From contig PHDT01000007.1 in the NCBI GenBank assembly GCA_002842695.1, forward strand, positions 1 through 64,000: a stretch of DNA of 64,000 bases. Reading direction: 5' to 3'. The position numbers and the translations under genes are program-made. This document shows, one piece after another, positions 1-9,862 of the stretch. The notes beneath the pieces were generated by a model. The model did not search any database, was not told the origin of the DNA, and saw only the letters and a program-made list of their open reading frames with translations. The stretch comes from Bacteroidetes bacterium HGW-Bacteroidetes-10. Lineage in GTDB: Bacteria > Bacteroidota > Bacteroidia > Bacteroidales > UBA932. Positions within the stretch are counted from its first letter, which is position 1; every line of letters begins with the position of its first letter.

Positions 1-867
1 GGCTTCGGCCATGGCGAGGGGGATCTGGGCTTCGGCTTCGATTACTTTGGCGCGGGCTTCCTGGGCCTTGGCTTTCATCTCTTGTTCGAGGGCGACGGCC
101 ATGGCGCGTTTTTCTTCGGCGCGGGCCTGTGCAATGTTCTTGTCGGCATTGGCCTGGTCCATCTGAAGGACTGCGCCTATGTTGCGTCCGATGTCTATGT
201 CGGCGATGTCAATGGAGAGGATCTCGAAGGCGGTGCCGGCGTCGAGGCCTTTGTCGAGTACTACCTTGGAGATGGAGTCGGGGTTCTCCATAACGGATTT
301 GTGGGATTCGGCGGAGCCGATGCTTGATACGATGCCTTCGCCTACGCGGGCGAGAACTGTCTCTTCGCCGGCACCGCCCACAAGCTGCTTAATGTTGGCT
401 CGTACGGTTACCCTTGCCTTTGCGATAAGCTGAATACCATCTTTTGCAACGGCGGTAACTGGTGGGGTGTTAATCACCTTTGGGTTTACGGACATCTGCA
501 CGGCTTCGAATACGTCGCGGCCGGCGAGGTCAATGGCAGCTGCCATCTTGAAGTTGAGGGCAATGTTTGCCTTGTCTGCAGAGATGAGGGCGTTTACTAC
601 GTTAGGGACATTTCCCTTTGCAAGGTAGTGTGCCTCGAGTTCGTTTGCATTCAGCTCAAGACCGGCTTTGGTTCCGGTAATCATAGCCATAACAATGGTT
701 CCGGGAGGGACCTTTCTCCAGCGCATGAGGACAAGCTGTAAAAGCGAGATTCTCACACCCGAGATGAGTGCCTGAAACCACAGGGTTATCGGGAAGAACC
801 ATAAGAGGATGGTAAGTCCAACGATGGAGATACCTATCCAAACCAGATAGAGTGTTAATTCTGCCAT
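1..867 (-). CDS. floA: Flotillin-like protein FloA (3' end outside window)
   Basis: Membrane-associated flotillin/SPFH-type scaffold of the FloA (YqfA) family, which in other bacteria organises functional membrane microdomains. The 289 residues in the window begin [17 protein letters not shown], with one long hydrophobic hairpin in the first 45 residues, then the conserved FloA stretch ([24 protein letters not shown] at about 93-116), and end in the Ala/Glu-rich coiled-coil region (repeated KAxExEA pattern) typical of flotillins. The C-terminus lies before base 1. It starts 4 bases after the nfeD stop, so the two are co-transcribed; nfeD-floA pairing is the classic arrangement of this family. 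Identification is firm; a role in this organism is inferred from the family. Confidence 0.93.
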   Translation of the reverse strand, partial: MAELTLYLVWIGISIVGLTILLWFFPITLWFQALISGVRISLLQLVLMRWRKVPPGTIVMAMITGTKAGLELNANELEAHYLAKGNVPNVVNALISADKANIALNFKMAAAIDLAGRDVFEAVQMSVNPKVINTPPVTAVAKDGIQLIAKARVTVRANIKQLVGGAGEETVLARVGEGIVSSIGSAESHKSVMENPDSISKVVLDKGLDAGTAFEILSIDIADIDIGRNIGAVLQMDQANADKNIAQARAEEKRAMAVALEQEMKAKAQEARAKVIEAEAQIPLAMAEA

Positions 868-871
868 ATTT

Positions 872-1339
872 TTAGTTGTTTAATTGTTTTACGATTATTT
901 TGCCGTCCTCTGTGGATACAACCTCCACCTGACGGCCTCTGTCTATTATGCCCTGAATTGAGCTCACTTCTGTGTCAACTTCGCCAAACCTTGCTTTTCC
1001 CATAGGGGCAAGCCTGCTGATGGTTATGCCGGTAGTGCCTTCTGATATGCCTTTTTCTGAAGGGAGAGAGTCTGATTTTGAGGTTATCTTCTCATGGAGT
1101 GTGGCCATTTTCCAGGTTTTGGAGCGCAGGATGAGCCATGTCGAGACCGATGTTGCCACTATGATAGAGCCAAGGATAATGAGCCCGGTGGTTTTGTCGA
1201 ACATTGTGAAGCCTAGAATGGCTGCTCCAATTAGTGAAAGGAGTCCCAGAATTCCGGGGATTCCGAATCCGGGAACAATAAGTACCTCTATTGCGAGAAG
1301 TATAATCCCAATTACAATGAGCGTAATTATGAGCGACAT
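872..1339 (-). CDS. NfeD family membrane protein (short form)
   Basis: 155-residue partner protein of flotillins. Three to four hydrophobic segments fill residues 1-75 ([20 protein letters not shown], then a Gly-rich [21 protein letters not shown] stretch, then [18 protein letters not shown]). The soluble C-terminal half (about 95-153) is the OB-fold NfeD domain, with the usual GxxGxxxSxLxPxGxxxFG pattern seen as [19 protein letters not shown] and an ending [13 protein letters not shown]. It lacks the long N-terminal ClpP-like protease domain of full-length NfeD, so it is the truncated class that accompanies FloA. It is 20 bases downstream of the SPOR-domain gene and 4 bases upstream of floA, consistent with one operon. 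Confidence 0.9.
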   Translation of the reverse strand: MSLIITLIVIGIILLAIEVLIVPGFGIPGILGLLSLIGAAILGFTMFDKTTGLIILGSIIVATSVSTWLILRSKTWKMATLHEKITSKSDSLPSEKGISEGTTGITISRLAPMGKARFGEVDTEVSSIQGIIDRGRQVEVVSTEDGKIIVKQLNN

Positions 1340-1359
1340 ATCTGTTTTATTTAACGTTA

Positions 1360-3246
1360 CTACTCCTGGTCTCTCTTTATCTCTTCAAGTGTTGCCCCAA
1401 GTGCCCCGGCCTCTGTGAGTGCAGTGAATACTTTCTCTGCCTCTGCCTTAGTGCTGAACGGCCCTATGTAAAAGAGAGCCTTTCCGGATGCAATTCTGCG
1501 GGCGATGTCTTTGTTGGTTGCTTCACGGGCAGCATCCAGAAGTTTCTGAGGAAGGCCTTCCGGGTGTCCTGTGATTTTCACCTGAAAGGTAACATTTTCT
1601 GAGATCTTTTCCTCAAGCAGTCTGGCCTCTTTTACGCCAATACTCTTGCCATCCATGTATGCAAGTGCGTGTGCACCTCTGAATCCCAGCTTTTTAACCT
1701 CAGATAAAGTCTTGGAAACTTCGTCATAAGTATTGAAATTTCCGGCTGTGTAGAGCCACTTTCCGGTTCTGGTTTTCTGCTCATATACAGGATTTATGCC
1801 TTTGAAAGCAGCATTCTGAGATTTTGATGATGAAACGGCAAGCTGAATTCTGTATACCAGTCCGGCAGCGGCCGGCTCATCCGGTATCACCTCAGTTGCC
1901 TTATCTATACGGAACGAGTAGTCAAATGGCTTTTCCGGAATTTTAACCTCAGTGAAGGGAAGTTTTCCGGCACTTCTCTTTTCTATATCAAATGCTGTGA
2001 GCTTTACAGGCTCTTCAACAATAATCTGAACCTCCTGTTTCTCTTCTTCACGCGGAATAATTACCCCTTTACTCAGAAACTCCATCTCCCGCTCCTGTAC
2101 AGCCTTTCCTGCCATACGCAGCTTCTCCTGCATTTCGGTTATTGATATCTCGGCATTGGTTATCTCTCTCTCCAGGGAACTTCTGTCTGCCGAATTGCTC
2201 ATCGACAAAAACTTGTTTCTGGCTATCCCGGTCGCTTTAAGGGTGGAGTCAATCTGACGCTGAATCTTGCGAACCTCCTTTACCAGCGAAGAGTAGTCTC
2301 CTGCTTCCGGAACTGTTTTTACACCGGCATTGCCGGAAGTTGCAGCATTTGCCGCCATTTGCGCTCTCTCCTCACTCTCCGGAATGAGCCTTGCAATTCT
2401 TGCTGCCTCAGCCGCCGACCCGATTGCACTCTTTACAGGGGTGAGTTCAAACTCCAGGCGGTAAATGCGCACGCTGTCTGCTGTTGCATTGTCCCTGTTG
2501 GATACAAGAATTGAGAACTCCTTGTCAAGCGAGTTTATAAAAAGGAAGTCGTCTGCAGGGGAGGAGTAGGGGAAGCCAAGGTTCTGCGGAATGCCCCACT
2601 CACCCTTCTTCTGGTCGAAGCGGGAGACATAGAGGTCGAATCCGCCTGCGCCGTACTGTCCGTTGGATGCGAAGTACAACTCTTTGCCGTCCCTTGAGAG
2701 GATGGGAAGAATCTCATCACCGGGAGAGTTAATGAATGAGCTGAGGGGCTCTGGCGAAAGCCATGTGTTATCTTCTCCTTTTATTATGCGGAATATGTCG
2801 TAATTGCCTGCTTTTCTGTATGCCGAAAAATATAGAGTGTCTGCACCTTCGCGGTAGAAGAGGGCATTATTTGGGATAAAGCCGGAACGTGATTTGCCAA
2901 AGGATTCGGGAACAGGAGTCCAGGAGCCGTCTTCGAGGCCCGGGACGTAATGAAAGAAGTCTGCCCTTGGGGCATTTGCCCTGCCCTGAGGTATTGGTCT
3001 GGATGCATATTCGAGCATGCCGGAGCCATTCTCGCTCCTTGCAATCTGTATTGTCAGTGTCTTGATAAACGCGGTGTCCCGGGCCTCGGAGATAAGTTCC
3101 CTGTAAATATCTGTCGCCTCACGGAAATTATATGCCCTGCGGAGCTCCTCTGCACGAAGATATTTCTGGTTGTTGTTTTGCTCCTGAGCATACGTCAGAC
3201 TACCTGCCAGCATAAGGATCGATAGCAAGAAGATAGACTTATTCAT
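1360..3246 (-). CDS. Secreted PD40 beta-propeller / SPOR-domain protein
   Basis: 628-residue exported protein with a Sec signal peptide (MNKSIFLLSILMLAGSLTYA|QE). Residues 27-60 look like a TPR-type helical pair. Residues about 120-265 carry PD40/WD40-like beta-propeller motifs (DGKELYFASNG, GGFDLYVSR, DTLYFSAYRKAGNYDIFR), as in OmpA-linked surface proteins. A coiled coil follows at about 320-400, and the C-terminus has two SPOR-like modules (from about 464, VYRIQLAVSS, and from about 550, TFQVKITG...FYIGPFSTKAEAEKVFTAL). SPOR domains bind denuded peptidoglycan, so a periplasmic cell-wall role is inferred; the exact function is unknown. It heads the operon with nfeD and floA, with a -7 box at 3272-3279. 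Confidence 0.8.
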   Translation of the reverse strand: MNKSIFLLSILMLAGSLTYAQEQNNNQKYLRAEELRRAYNFREATDIYRELISEARDTAFIKTLTIQIARSENGSGMLEYASRPIPQGRANAPRADFFHYVPGLEDGSWTPVPESFGKSRSGFIPNNALFYREGADTLYFSAYRKAGNYDIFRIIKGEDNTWLSPEPLSSFINSPGDEILPILSRDGKELYFASNGQYGAGGFDLYVSRFDQKKGEWGIPQNLGFPYSSPADDFLFINSLDKEFSILVSNRDNATADSVRIYRLEFELTPVKSAIGSAAEAARIARLIPESEERAQMAANAATSGNAGVKTVPEAGDYSSLVKEVRKIQRQIDSTLKATGIARNKFLSMSNSADRSSLEREITNAEISITEMQEKLRMAGKAVQEREMEFLSKGVIIPREEEKQEVQIIVEEPVKLTAFDIEKRSAGKLPFTEVKIPEKPFDYSFRIDKATEVIPDEPAAAGLVYRIQLAVSSSKSQNAAFKGINPVYEQKTRTGKWLYTAGNFNTYDEVSKTLSEVKKLGFRGAHALAYMDGKSIGVKEARLLEEKISENVTFQVKITGHPEGLPQKLLDAAREATNKDIARRIASGKALFYIGPFSTKAEAEKVFTALTEAGALGATLEEIKRDQE

Positions 3247-3271
3247 ATATGATTATTGTAATAGTGAGCAA

Positions 3272-3279
3272 CAAAATTA
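3272..3279 (-). promoter_or_regulatory. Bacteroidota -7 promoter box for the PD40/SPOR-nfeD-floA operon
   Basis: Minus-strand TAATTTTG, an exact TAnnTTTG match, ends 25 bases before the start codon at 3246. No clear TTTG at -33. Confidence 0.55.
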
Positions 3280-3309
3280 CGAAAATCTTCATATTTTGTG
3301 AAAAAATAC

Positions 3310-3317
3310 TACTTTTG
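3310..3317 (+). promoter_or_regulatory. Bacteroidota -7 promoter box for secDF
   Basis: TACTTTTG, an exact TAnnTTTG match, 45 bases before the secDF start. It stands back to back with the minus-strand box at 3272-3279, so both divergent genes have their own promoter in 116 bases. Confidence 0.55.
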
Positions 3318-3362
3318 TAGGCTAATTTTCGAAGAATTATATAATATTAAAACAGATATTCC

Positions 3363-6300
3363 ATGCAAAGTAAAGGTGCCATAAGATTCGTGGCAATTTT
3401 GATCGCCCTGGCCTGTATCTATCAGCTGTCATTTACATGGGCAACGAGACATCAGGAAAAGAAAGCAAAAGAGTATGCTGCTTTGGCTGTTGAGGCCGAA
3501 AAAAGCACTCCCGGCTTCGCCCTGATTTCCGATTTAGAGAAACCTTTTTATCTCGATTCACTTCTTCTTGCAAAAGAGAGGTTCTATCTCGATTCAATAA
3601 CTGCCGAGAAGGTATTCCTCGGTTTTACCTTCAAAGAGGTAAAAGAGAAAGAGATCAATCTTGGTCTTGACCTCAGAGGCGGTATGAACGTGATGCTCGA
3701 GGTAAAAGTATATGACCTTGTTAACGCACTTGCCAACTACAGCACCAACCCTCAGTTTGTTCAGGCAATGAACCAGGCTCAGGCAAATATGGCAAATTCG
3801 CGTGCAGACTTTATCACCCTCTTCGCAGAGGAGTGGGACAAGGTTGCTCCGGGTCAGCGTCTTGCTCAGATTTTCGGTACATACGAAATGAAGGACAGAG
3901 TTAAACCTGAAACTTCAAACGCAGATGTAATAACTGTTATCAGAGAAGAGGCAGAGAGTGCAATCTCAAACTCTTTCAACGTTCTTCGTAATCGTATTGA
4001 CAGATTTGGTGTAACACAGCCAAACATCCAGAAACTTGGAAACTCAGGCCGTATTCTGGTAGAGCTTCCCGGTGTAAAGGATCCTGAGCGTGTTCGCAAG
4101 CTTCTCCAGGGAACCGCTTCACTAGAGTTCTGGGAGACTTACGAAAATCAGGAGGTTTACAACTACCTGGTTGAGGCAAACAACACAATCAAGAATATTA
4201 TCTCAGACATTCAGCCGGTAGTTGCCGATTCTTCTGCAGCTCTTCCTGCTGTTGCCGCTGCAGCTTCTGCTGACACTACATCTGCTGCCGCTCCTTCAGA
4301 TTCTGCAAAGGTTGCCGGCGAGCTTCTCGCAGGTGTTGCCGGTGCAGACTCGCTCTCTGCAGACGAAGCAGCAATGGCAAAAGAGAATCCTCTCTTTTAT
4401 GTTCTTAACCCAAGCGTTGCGCAAGGCCAGCTTCTTCCTGGAGCATGCATTGGCCGTGCACACTACAGAGATACAGCAAAAATTGGAACATGGCTCAGAA
4501 TGCCACAGGTTCAGGCAATTTTCCCTGCAGACCTGAGACCTATGTGGTCTGTTAAGGCAATAGATGAGTCAAACACTATCTTCGAACTTATAGCTATCAA
4601 GGCAAATACCCGCGACGGAAGAGCACCGCTTGACGGAGGCGTTATCACAGACGCACGCCGTTCATTCGGAAGCAACAGCGCGGTACCTGAAGTTGACATG
4701 TCAATGAATGCAGAGGGTGCAAGGGTTTGGGCTACAATGACAGCAAACAATGTAGGCCGTTCAATTGCAATCGTGCTTGACGGAATGGTTTACTCATATC
4801 CAAGAGTTAACGGCGAGATACCGGGCGGACGCTCGAATATCAGCGGTCAATTCACAATTGAGGAGGCAGATGACCTTGCAAACGTTCTTAAGTCAGGTAA
4901 GCTTCCGGCTCCTGCAAGAATTGTTCAGGATACAGTTGTTGGACCTTCACTCGGAAGCGAGTCTATCAATGCAGGTCTTATCTCATTTGTTCTGGCATTT
5001 ATTCTGGTTCTTATCTACATGATTCTCTTCTACAACGGAGCAGGTCTTGTAGCAAGCATCGCACTTCTTGCCAACGTTCTCTTCCTGTTTGGTGCTCTGA
5101 CATCATTCGGAGCCGTTCTTACACTTCCTGGTATTGCCGGTATCGTGCTTACCCTGGGTATGGCGGTTGACGCGAACGTTATCATATTCGAGCGAATCCG
5201 TGAGGAGCTCAGAGCCGGAAAGGGTCTGGGGCTTGCAATATCCGACGGTTATAAAAATGCATACTCTGCGATTGTGGACGGTAACCTTACCACTATCATA
5301 ACAGGTATTATTCTTGCTATGTTTGGTTCGGGTCCTGTTCAGGGATTTGCCACAACTCTCGTAATTGGTATCATCACTTCACTTATTACATCAATCTTTA
5401 TTTCAAGACTTATCTTCGAATGGAGACTTAAGAATAAGAAGAATATCACTTTCGACAACAAAATTACCCGCAACTTCCTTCAGAATACCAAGGTTGATTT
5501 TATTGGCCTGAGGAAATATGCTTACATCTTCTCTGTTGTAATGATGCTCGTATCACTAGGCTCAATTTTCACAAAAGGATTCAGCTATGGTGTAGACTTT
5601 ACAGGTGGCCGTACATATGTTGTTCGTTTTGACAAGGATGTTACAACCGAATCTGTAAGAGCAGCTGTACTTGCCGAGTTCAATGAGGGTATTGAAGTTA
5701 AGCAGTTTGGTGGTGCAAACCAGATGAAAGTGACTACCAAATTTATGATTGAAGATGGCTCACCTGAGACAGATCAGCTAGTAGACGGAAAGGTATTCAA
5801 GGCTCTGAGCCCGCTGTATGCTTCTCCGATAACCTATGAGGAGTTCATGTCCACAACAGATAATCCTAATGGTATTATTCAGTCAGAAAAGGTTGGACCT
5901 ACCATCGCAGATGATATCAAGAGAGATGCAATGATTGCAATCACTCTTGCGATGCTTGCGATCTTCCTTTACATCGCTGCCCGTTTCCGCAACTGGAGCT
6001 GGGGTACAGGTGGACTGGTGGCTCTCCTCCATGACGCACTCTTCACTATGGGATTCTTCTCGCTCTTCTCGGGAATTCTGCCGTTCAGCCTTGATGTTGA
6101 CCAGACATTTATTGCTGCGGTCCTTACAATCATTGGTTACTCAATCAATGACACCGTGATCATCTTTGACAGAATCAGAGAGTACAGAACACTTTATCCT
6201 AAGCGTGACCTACGTCTGAATATTAATGAGGCTCTTAACAGCACACTGTCGAGAACTGTGAATACCGGAGGTACTACTCTTGTGACAATGCTTGCAATTG

Positions 6301-6452
6301 CAATCTTTGGCGGCGAGGTTATCCGCGGATTCTCAGTAGCCCTTATCATTGGTATCATTATCGGTACATATTCATCGGTATTCATGGCGACTCCAATTGT
6401 TTATGATATCGTTAAAAAGAGAGAGGCTAAAAAACTTTCGTCTGCTAAATAA
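3363..6452 (+). CDS. secDF: Protein translocase subunit SecDF (fused SecD-SecF)
   Basis: 1029-residue fusion of SecD and SecF, the proton-driven partner of SecYEG that pulls preproteins to the periplasmic side. The SecD half has an N-terminal membrane segment (VAILIALACIYQLSF), the signature GLDLRGGM near residue 105, the P1 periplasmic head with an Ala/Ser/Asp-rich insertion at about 290-330, and six C-terminal membrane helices with GMAVDANVIIFERIREE. The SecF half begins near 700 with VDFIGLRKYAY, has DFTGGRTYVVRF, and ends with the matching helix motif GYSINDTVIIFDRIREY. Fused SecDF is the normal form in Bacteroidota. A strong intrinsic terminator follows at 6488-6524, so it is transcribed alone. 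Confidence 0.97.
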   Translation: MQSKGAIRFVAILIALACIYQLSFTWATRHQEKKAKEYAALAVEAEKSTPGFALISDLEKPFYLDSLLLAKERFYLDSITAEKVFLGFTFKEVKEKEINLGLDLRGGMNVMLEVKVYDLVNALANYSTNPQFVQAMNQAQANMANSRADFITLFAEEWDKVAPGQRLAQIFGTYEMKDRVKPETSNADVITVIREEAESAISNSFNVLRNRIDRFGVTQPNIQKLGNSGRILVELPGVKDPERVRKLLQGTASLEFWETYENQEVYNYLVEANNTIKNIISDIQPVVADSSAALPAVAAAASADTTSAAAPSDSAKVAGELLAGVAGADSLSADEAAMAKENPLFYVLNPSVAQGQLLPGACIGRAHYRDTAKIGTWLRMPQVQAIFPADLRPMWSVKAIDESNTIFELIAIKANTRDGRAPLDGGVITDARRSFGSNSAVPEVDMSMNAEGARVWATMTANNVGRSIAIVLDGMVYSYPRVNGEIPGGRSNISGQFTIEEADDLANVLKSGKLPAPARIVQDTVVGPSLGSESINAGLISFVLAFILVLIYMILFYNGAGLVASIALLANVLFLFGALTSFGAVLTLPGIAGIVLTLGMAVDANVIIFERIREELRAGKGLGLAISDGYKNAYSAIVDGNLTTIITGIILAMFGSGPVQGFATTLVIGIITSLITSIFISRLIFEWRLKNKKNITFDNKITRNFLQNTKVDFIGLRKYAYIFSVVMMLVSLGSIFTKGFSYGVDFTGGRTYVVRFDKDVTTESVRAAVLAEFNEGIEVKQFGGANQMKVTTKFMIEDGSPETDQLVDGKVFKALSPLYASPITYEEFMSTTDNPNGIIQSEKVGPTIADDIKRDAMIAITLAMLAIFLYIAARFRNWSWGTGGLVALLHDALFTMGFFSLFSGILPFSLDVDQTFIAAVLTIIGYSINDTVIIFDRIREYRTLYPKRDLRLNINEALNSTLSRTVNTGGTTLVTMLAIAIFGGEVIRGFSVALIIGIIIGTYSSVFMATPIVYDIVKKREAKKLSSAK

Positions 6453-6487
6453 TTAGCAGCCGCAGAGGTTAATATATCTTACTTACG

Positions 6488-6524
6488 AGGTGCCCGGAAA
6501 GAAATTTCCGGGCACCTTTTTTTA
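6488..6524 (+). terminator. Intrinsic terminator after secDF
   Basis: Perfect 13-base-pair stem (AGGTGCCCGGAAA / TTTCCGGGCACCT) closed by a GAAA tetraloop and followed by a T run. This is the strongest terminator in the window. Confidence 0.93.
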
Positions 6525-6525
6525 T

Positions 6526-6556
6526 TTTGATATGTAACATTTTATTACAAACTTTG
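6526..6556 (+). promoter_or_regulatory. Probable tnaA promoter
   Basis: TTTG at 6526-6529 as -33 element, 19-base spacer, then AAACTTTG at 6549-6556 (one mismatch to TAnnTTTG). The spacing is that expected for Bacteroidota sigma-70 promoters. It begins within the tail of the secDF terminator and leaves a 39-base leader before tnaA. No TnaC-like leader peptide fits in that space. Confidence 0.5.
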
Positions 6557-6595
6557 TATAGATCAATTAATAATCATAACTAAAACTATAAAAAA

Positions 6596-7975
6596 ATGGA
6601 ACTTCCTTTTGCAGAATCCTACAAAATAAAAATGGTTGAAACTATCAGAAAGAGCAGCCGCGAAGAGAGAGAGAGATGGATGAGAGATGCGAACTACAAT
6701 CTGTTCAATCTAAAGAGCGATTATGTCTTTATAGACCTGCTCACAGACTCCGGTACAGGAGCAATGAGCGACAAACAGTGGGCTGCAATGATGGAGGGTG
6801 ACGAGAGCTACGCAGGAGCACGCTCGTATTTCAATTTAAAGCAGAGTATTTCCGATGTTACCGGCTTTCCGTGGTTCCTGCCTACCCACCAGGGAAGAGC
6901 AGCAGAAAACGTGCTCTTTTCATCGATTGTGAAGGCAGATGATATTCTCCCGGGAAACTCCCACTTTGACACAACAAAGGGACATATTGAATTTCGCCGA
7001 GCTCATGCAATTGACTGCACAATTGATGGTGCAAAAGAGACAACACTGGAGCTTCCGTTTAAGGGTAACATGGATCTGAACAAGCTGGAGGATGTACTTA
7101 AATCCCATCCAAAGGAGAAGATCCCGTGCATTGTTCTTACAATAACCAATAATACTGCCGGTGGTCAGCCTGTTTCAATGGAGAACATTAAAGGAGTCTC
7201 TGCCCTGGCAAAAAAATATGGCATTAAGCTTCTCTTTGACTCTGCCCGTTTTGCAGAGAATGCATACTTTATTAAAACCCGTGAGAAGGGTTATGAAAAC
7301 AGGAGCATTAATGAGATTTGCCTAGAAATGTTCAGCTATGCAGACTTCATGACAATGTCGTCAAAAAAGGATGCAATTGTTAACATGGGCGGATTTATCG
7401 CCTTCCGTCATGAGGAGGACTGGAGAGCATGTCAGATGTACACAATCATGTTTGAAGGCTACATTACATACGGCGGTATGTCAGGAAGGGATATGAATGC
7501 TCTGGCTCAGGGTCTTCGCGAAGGAACAGAGTTTAACTACCTGGATACAAGAATCGGTCAGATTGCATACCTTGGCAAAAAGCTAGATGAGTATGGTATT
7601 CCATACCAGAGGCCTGCAGGCGGACATGCAATTTTTGTAGATGCAAAGAAGATTCTCACTCACGTTTCCAAAGAGGAATTTATTGCCCAGACTCTGGGGA
7701 TTGAGCTTTACCTTGAAGCAGGGATAAGGGGTGTTGAGATTGGTGCAATGCTTGCAGACAGAGATCCTGAGACAAGAGAGAACAGATTCCCTGCTCTGGA
7801 ACTGCTCAGGCTCGCTATTCCAAGAAGAGTTTACACGAATAATCATATGGATTACGTAGCTGCTGCCCTTAAGAATGTCTATGACAGACGTGAATCTATC
7901 ACAAGAGGCTATGTGATTACCAAGGAGCTGCCTATCATGAGGCACTTCACTGTTGAACTTGCTCCAGCGAAATAA
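6596..7975 (+). CDS. tnaA: Tryptophanase (L-tryptophan indole-lyase)
   Basis: 459-residue PLP enzyme that splits L-tryptophan to indole, pyruvate and ammonia. The beta-eliminating lyase fold is clear (IDLLTDSGTGAMSDKQWA at 46-63, PTHQGRAAEN at 96-105, PLP lysine in SSKKDA, K258). The sister enzyme tyrosine phenol-lyase is very similar, but two specificity positions favour tryptophanase: Asp125 in HFDTTKGH (Thr in tyrosine phenol-lyase) and His450 in MRHFT (Phe in tyrosine phenol-lyase). The segment EAGIRGVEIGAML with DRDPET also follows tryptophanase. It has its own promoter and lies 42 bases upstream of glmS. No tna permease is adjacent. Confidence 0.92.
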   Translation: MELPFAESYKIKMVETIRKSSREERERWMRDANYNLFNLKSDYVFIDLLTDSGTGAMSDKQWAAMMEGDESYAGARSYFNLKQSISDVTGFPWFLPTHQGRAAENVLFSSIVKADDILPGNSHFDTTKGHIEFRRAHAIDCTIDGAKETTLELPFKGNMDLNKLEDVLKSHPKEKIPCIVLTITNNTAGGQPVSMENIKGVSALAKKYGIKLLFDSARFAENAYFIKTREKGYENRSINEICLEMFSYADFMTMSSKKDAIVNMGGFIAFRHEEDWRACQMYTIMFEGYITYGGMSGRDMNALAQGLREGTEFNYLDTRIGQIAYLGKKLDEYGIPYQRPAGGHAIFVDAKKILTHVSKEEFIAQTLGIELYLEAGIRGVEIGAMLADRDPETRENRFPALELLRLAIPRRVYTNNHMDYVAAALKNVYDRRESITRGYVITKELPIMRHFTVELAPAK

Positions 7976-8017
7976 CAACCGCCTGTAACCCCCCGGGCTT
8001 TCAAAACATTTAAATTT

Positions 8018-9862
8018 ATGTGTGGTATAGTTGGATATATCGGACCTCGCGAGGCGTATCCGATTCTCATTAAAGGGCTCCACAGGCTTGAGTACAGAGG
8101 TTATGACAGCGCGGGGGTTGCCCTGCTTAGTCAAAGCGGTACTCTTAATATTTACAAAACAAAGGGGAAGGTTAAGGAGCTTGAGGAGTTCTCTGTGCAG
8201 AAGGATATCTCCGGCACCATAGGAATCGCCCATACAAGATGGGCAACCCATGGTGAGCCAAACCAGACAAATGCACACCCTCACTTCTCCATGTCAGAGA
8301 GAATCGCTCTCATACACAACGGAATTATTGAGAACTATGCAGTTCTTAAGGAGACCCTTATTCAAAAGGGGTTTGTATTCCGCAGTAATACAGACACAGA
8401 GGTGATTGTGCACCTGATAGATTATATAAAAAGAGAGGAGAAGACAGATCTCTGCCGGGCTATTCAGCTTGCACTTCAGCAGGTTGTGGGGGCCTTTGCA
8501 ATTGCTGTTATTGAAAAGGACAATCCCGATATCCTTATTGCTGCGCGCAAGAGCAGTCCGCTTGTAATTGGAATAGGTGAGGCTGAGTTTTTCCTTGCAT
8601 CTGATGCAACTCCAATTGTTGAGTATACAAAGGATGTTGTTTACCTTAACGACAATGAGGTTGCCATTATGGAGAGGGGAAAGGAGCTGAGGGTTGTGGA
8701 TTTTATGAACAGTAAAAAGAGCCATACAATTCAGCATCTGGAGATGACAATTAGTCAGCTTGAGAGGGGTGATTATGAGCATTTCATGCTTAAGGAGATA
8801 TTCGAGCAGCCAAGAACCATCCGCGACTGTATGAGGGGAAGGATAAATATTGAGGAGAACAATGTTGTACTCTCAGGGGTAATCGACAATATCGAGAAGT
8901 TTAAGAATGCCAGAAGAATTATCATAGTAGCCTGCGGAACCTCATGGCACGCTGCCCTCATAGGGGAGCATCTCATTGAGTCCCTGTGCAGAATCCCGGT
9001 AGAAGTTGAGTATGCATCTGAGTTCAGGTACAGGAATCCGGTCATTTACGAAGATGATATTGTTATTGCAATTTCTCAGTCTGGTGAAACTGCAGATACC
9101 CTTGCAGCAGTTGAGCTCTCCCGGTCAAAGGGAGCATTCATTTACGGTATCTGTAATGCGGTGGGATCATCAATCCCGCGAAACACAGACTCAGGCTCAT
9201 ATATCCACGTGGGTCCGGAGATAGGGGTTGCATCTACAAAGGCATTTACAGGACAGGTTACTGTTCTTACAATGCTGGCTCTGAATATAGCCAGGGTTAA
9301 GGGAACTATCAGCCAGCAGGAGCTGGAGAGTTTTGTTTTTGAGCTCTCAAGAATTCCGGAGAAGATTGAGAAGATACTTGAGAAGAGCGATAAAATCAGA
9401 CGCTTTTCAAGGATCTTCACCTACGCAAAGAACTTCATCTATCTGGGAAGGGGATTCAGCTATCCGGCTGCTCTTGAGGGAGCCCTTAAGCTTAAAGAGA
9501 TCTCCTATATTCATGCCGAAGGCTATCCTGCGGCCGAGATGAAGCATGGCCCCATTGCCCTTATAGACTCAGAGATGCCGGTTGTAGTTATCGCCACAAA
9601 AAACAATCTCTATGAGAAGGTTGTGAGCAATATTCAGGAGATTAAGGCCCGTAAAGGCAGAGTGATTGCGGTGGTTACCGAGGGTGATGAGGCTGTGAGC
9701 AAAATGGCAGATTACTGCATTGAGGTTCCGGACACTCATGAGTTTCTTGACCCGCTGCTCTCAGTTATTCCGCTCCAGCTGCTGGCATATCACATAGCTG
9801 TGACAAAGGGGCGCGACGTAGACCAGCCGCGCAACCTTGCCAAGTCTGTTACTGTTGAATAG
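8018..9862 (+). CDS. glmS: Glutamine--fructose-6-phosphate aminotransferase (isomerizing)
   Basis: 614-residue enzyme that makes glucosamine-6-phosphate from fructose-6-phosphate and glutamine, the first step to UDP-GlcNAc for peptidoglycan and LPS. It starts MCGIVGYIG, giving the N-terminal nucleophile Cys2 after Met removal, and the glutaminase domain has the expected HTRWATHG and HNGIIEN motifs. Two SIS sugar-isomerase domains follow (CGTSWHAA, SQSGETADT, then GRGFSYPAALEGALKLKEISY and EMKHGPIALID), and it ends in the usual LAKSVTVE. Full length for the family. Its last 14 bases overlap the convergent permease gene. No glmS ribozyme is present in the 42-base gap upstream. Confidence 0.97.
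   Translation: MCGIVGYIGPREAYPILIKGLHRLEYRGYDSAGVALLSQSGTLNIYKTKGKVKELEEFSVQKDISGTIGIAHTRWATHGEPNQTNAHPHFSMSERIALIHNGIIENYAVLKETLIQKGFVFRSNTDTEVIVHLIDYIKREEKTDLCRAIQLALQQVVGAFAIAVIEKDNPDILIAARKSSPLVIGIGEAEFFLASDATPIVEYTKDVVYLNDNEVAIMERGKELRVVDFMNSKKSHTIQHLEMTISQLERGDYEHFMLKEIFEQPRTIRDCMRGRINIEENNVVLSGVIDNIEKFKNARRIIIVACGTSWHAALIGEHLIESLCRIPVEVEYASEFRYRNPVIYEDDIVIAISQSGETADTLAAVELSRSKGAFIYGICNAVGSSIPRNTDSGSYIHVGPEIGVASTKAFTGQVTVLTMLALNIARVKGTISQQELESFVFELSRIPEKIEKILEKSDKIRRFSRIFTYAKNFIYLGRGFSYPAALEGALKLKEISYIHAEGYPAAEMKHGPIALIDSEMPVVVIATKNNLYEKVVSNIQEIKARKGRVIAVVTEGDEAVSKMADYCIEVPDTHEFLDPLLSVIPLQLLAYHIAVTKGRDVDQPRNLAKSVTVE

Noticed and set aside
82-433. Plus-strand reading frames over floA
   Set aside because: The minus-strand frame reads as a clear FloA protein, so the plus-strand frames are shadows of a GC-rich coding segment.
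7976-8017. glmS ribozyme
   Set aside because: The 42-base gap before glmS is far too short and shows no matching fold.
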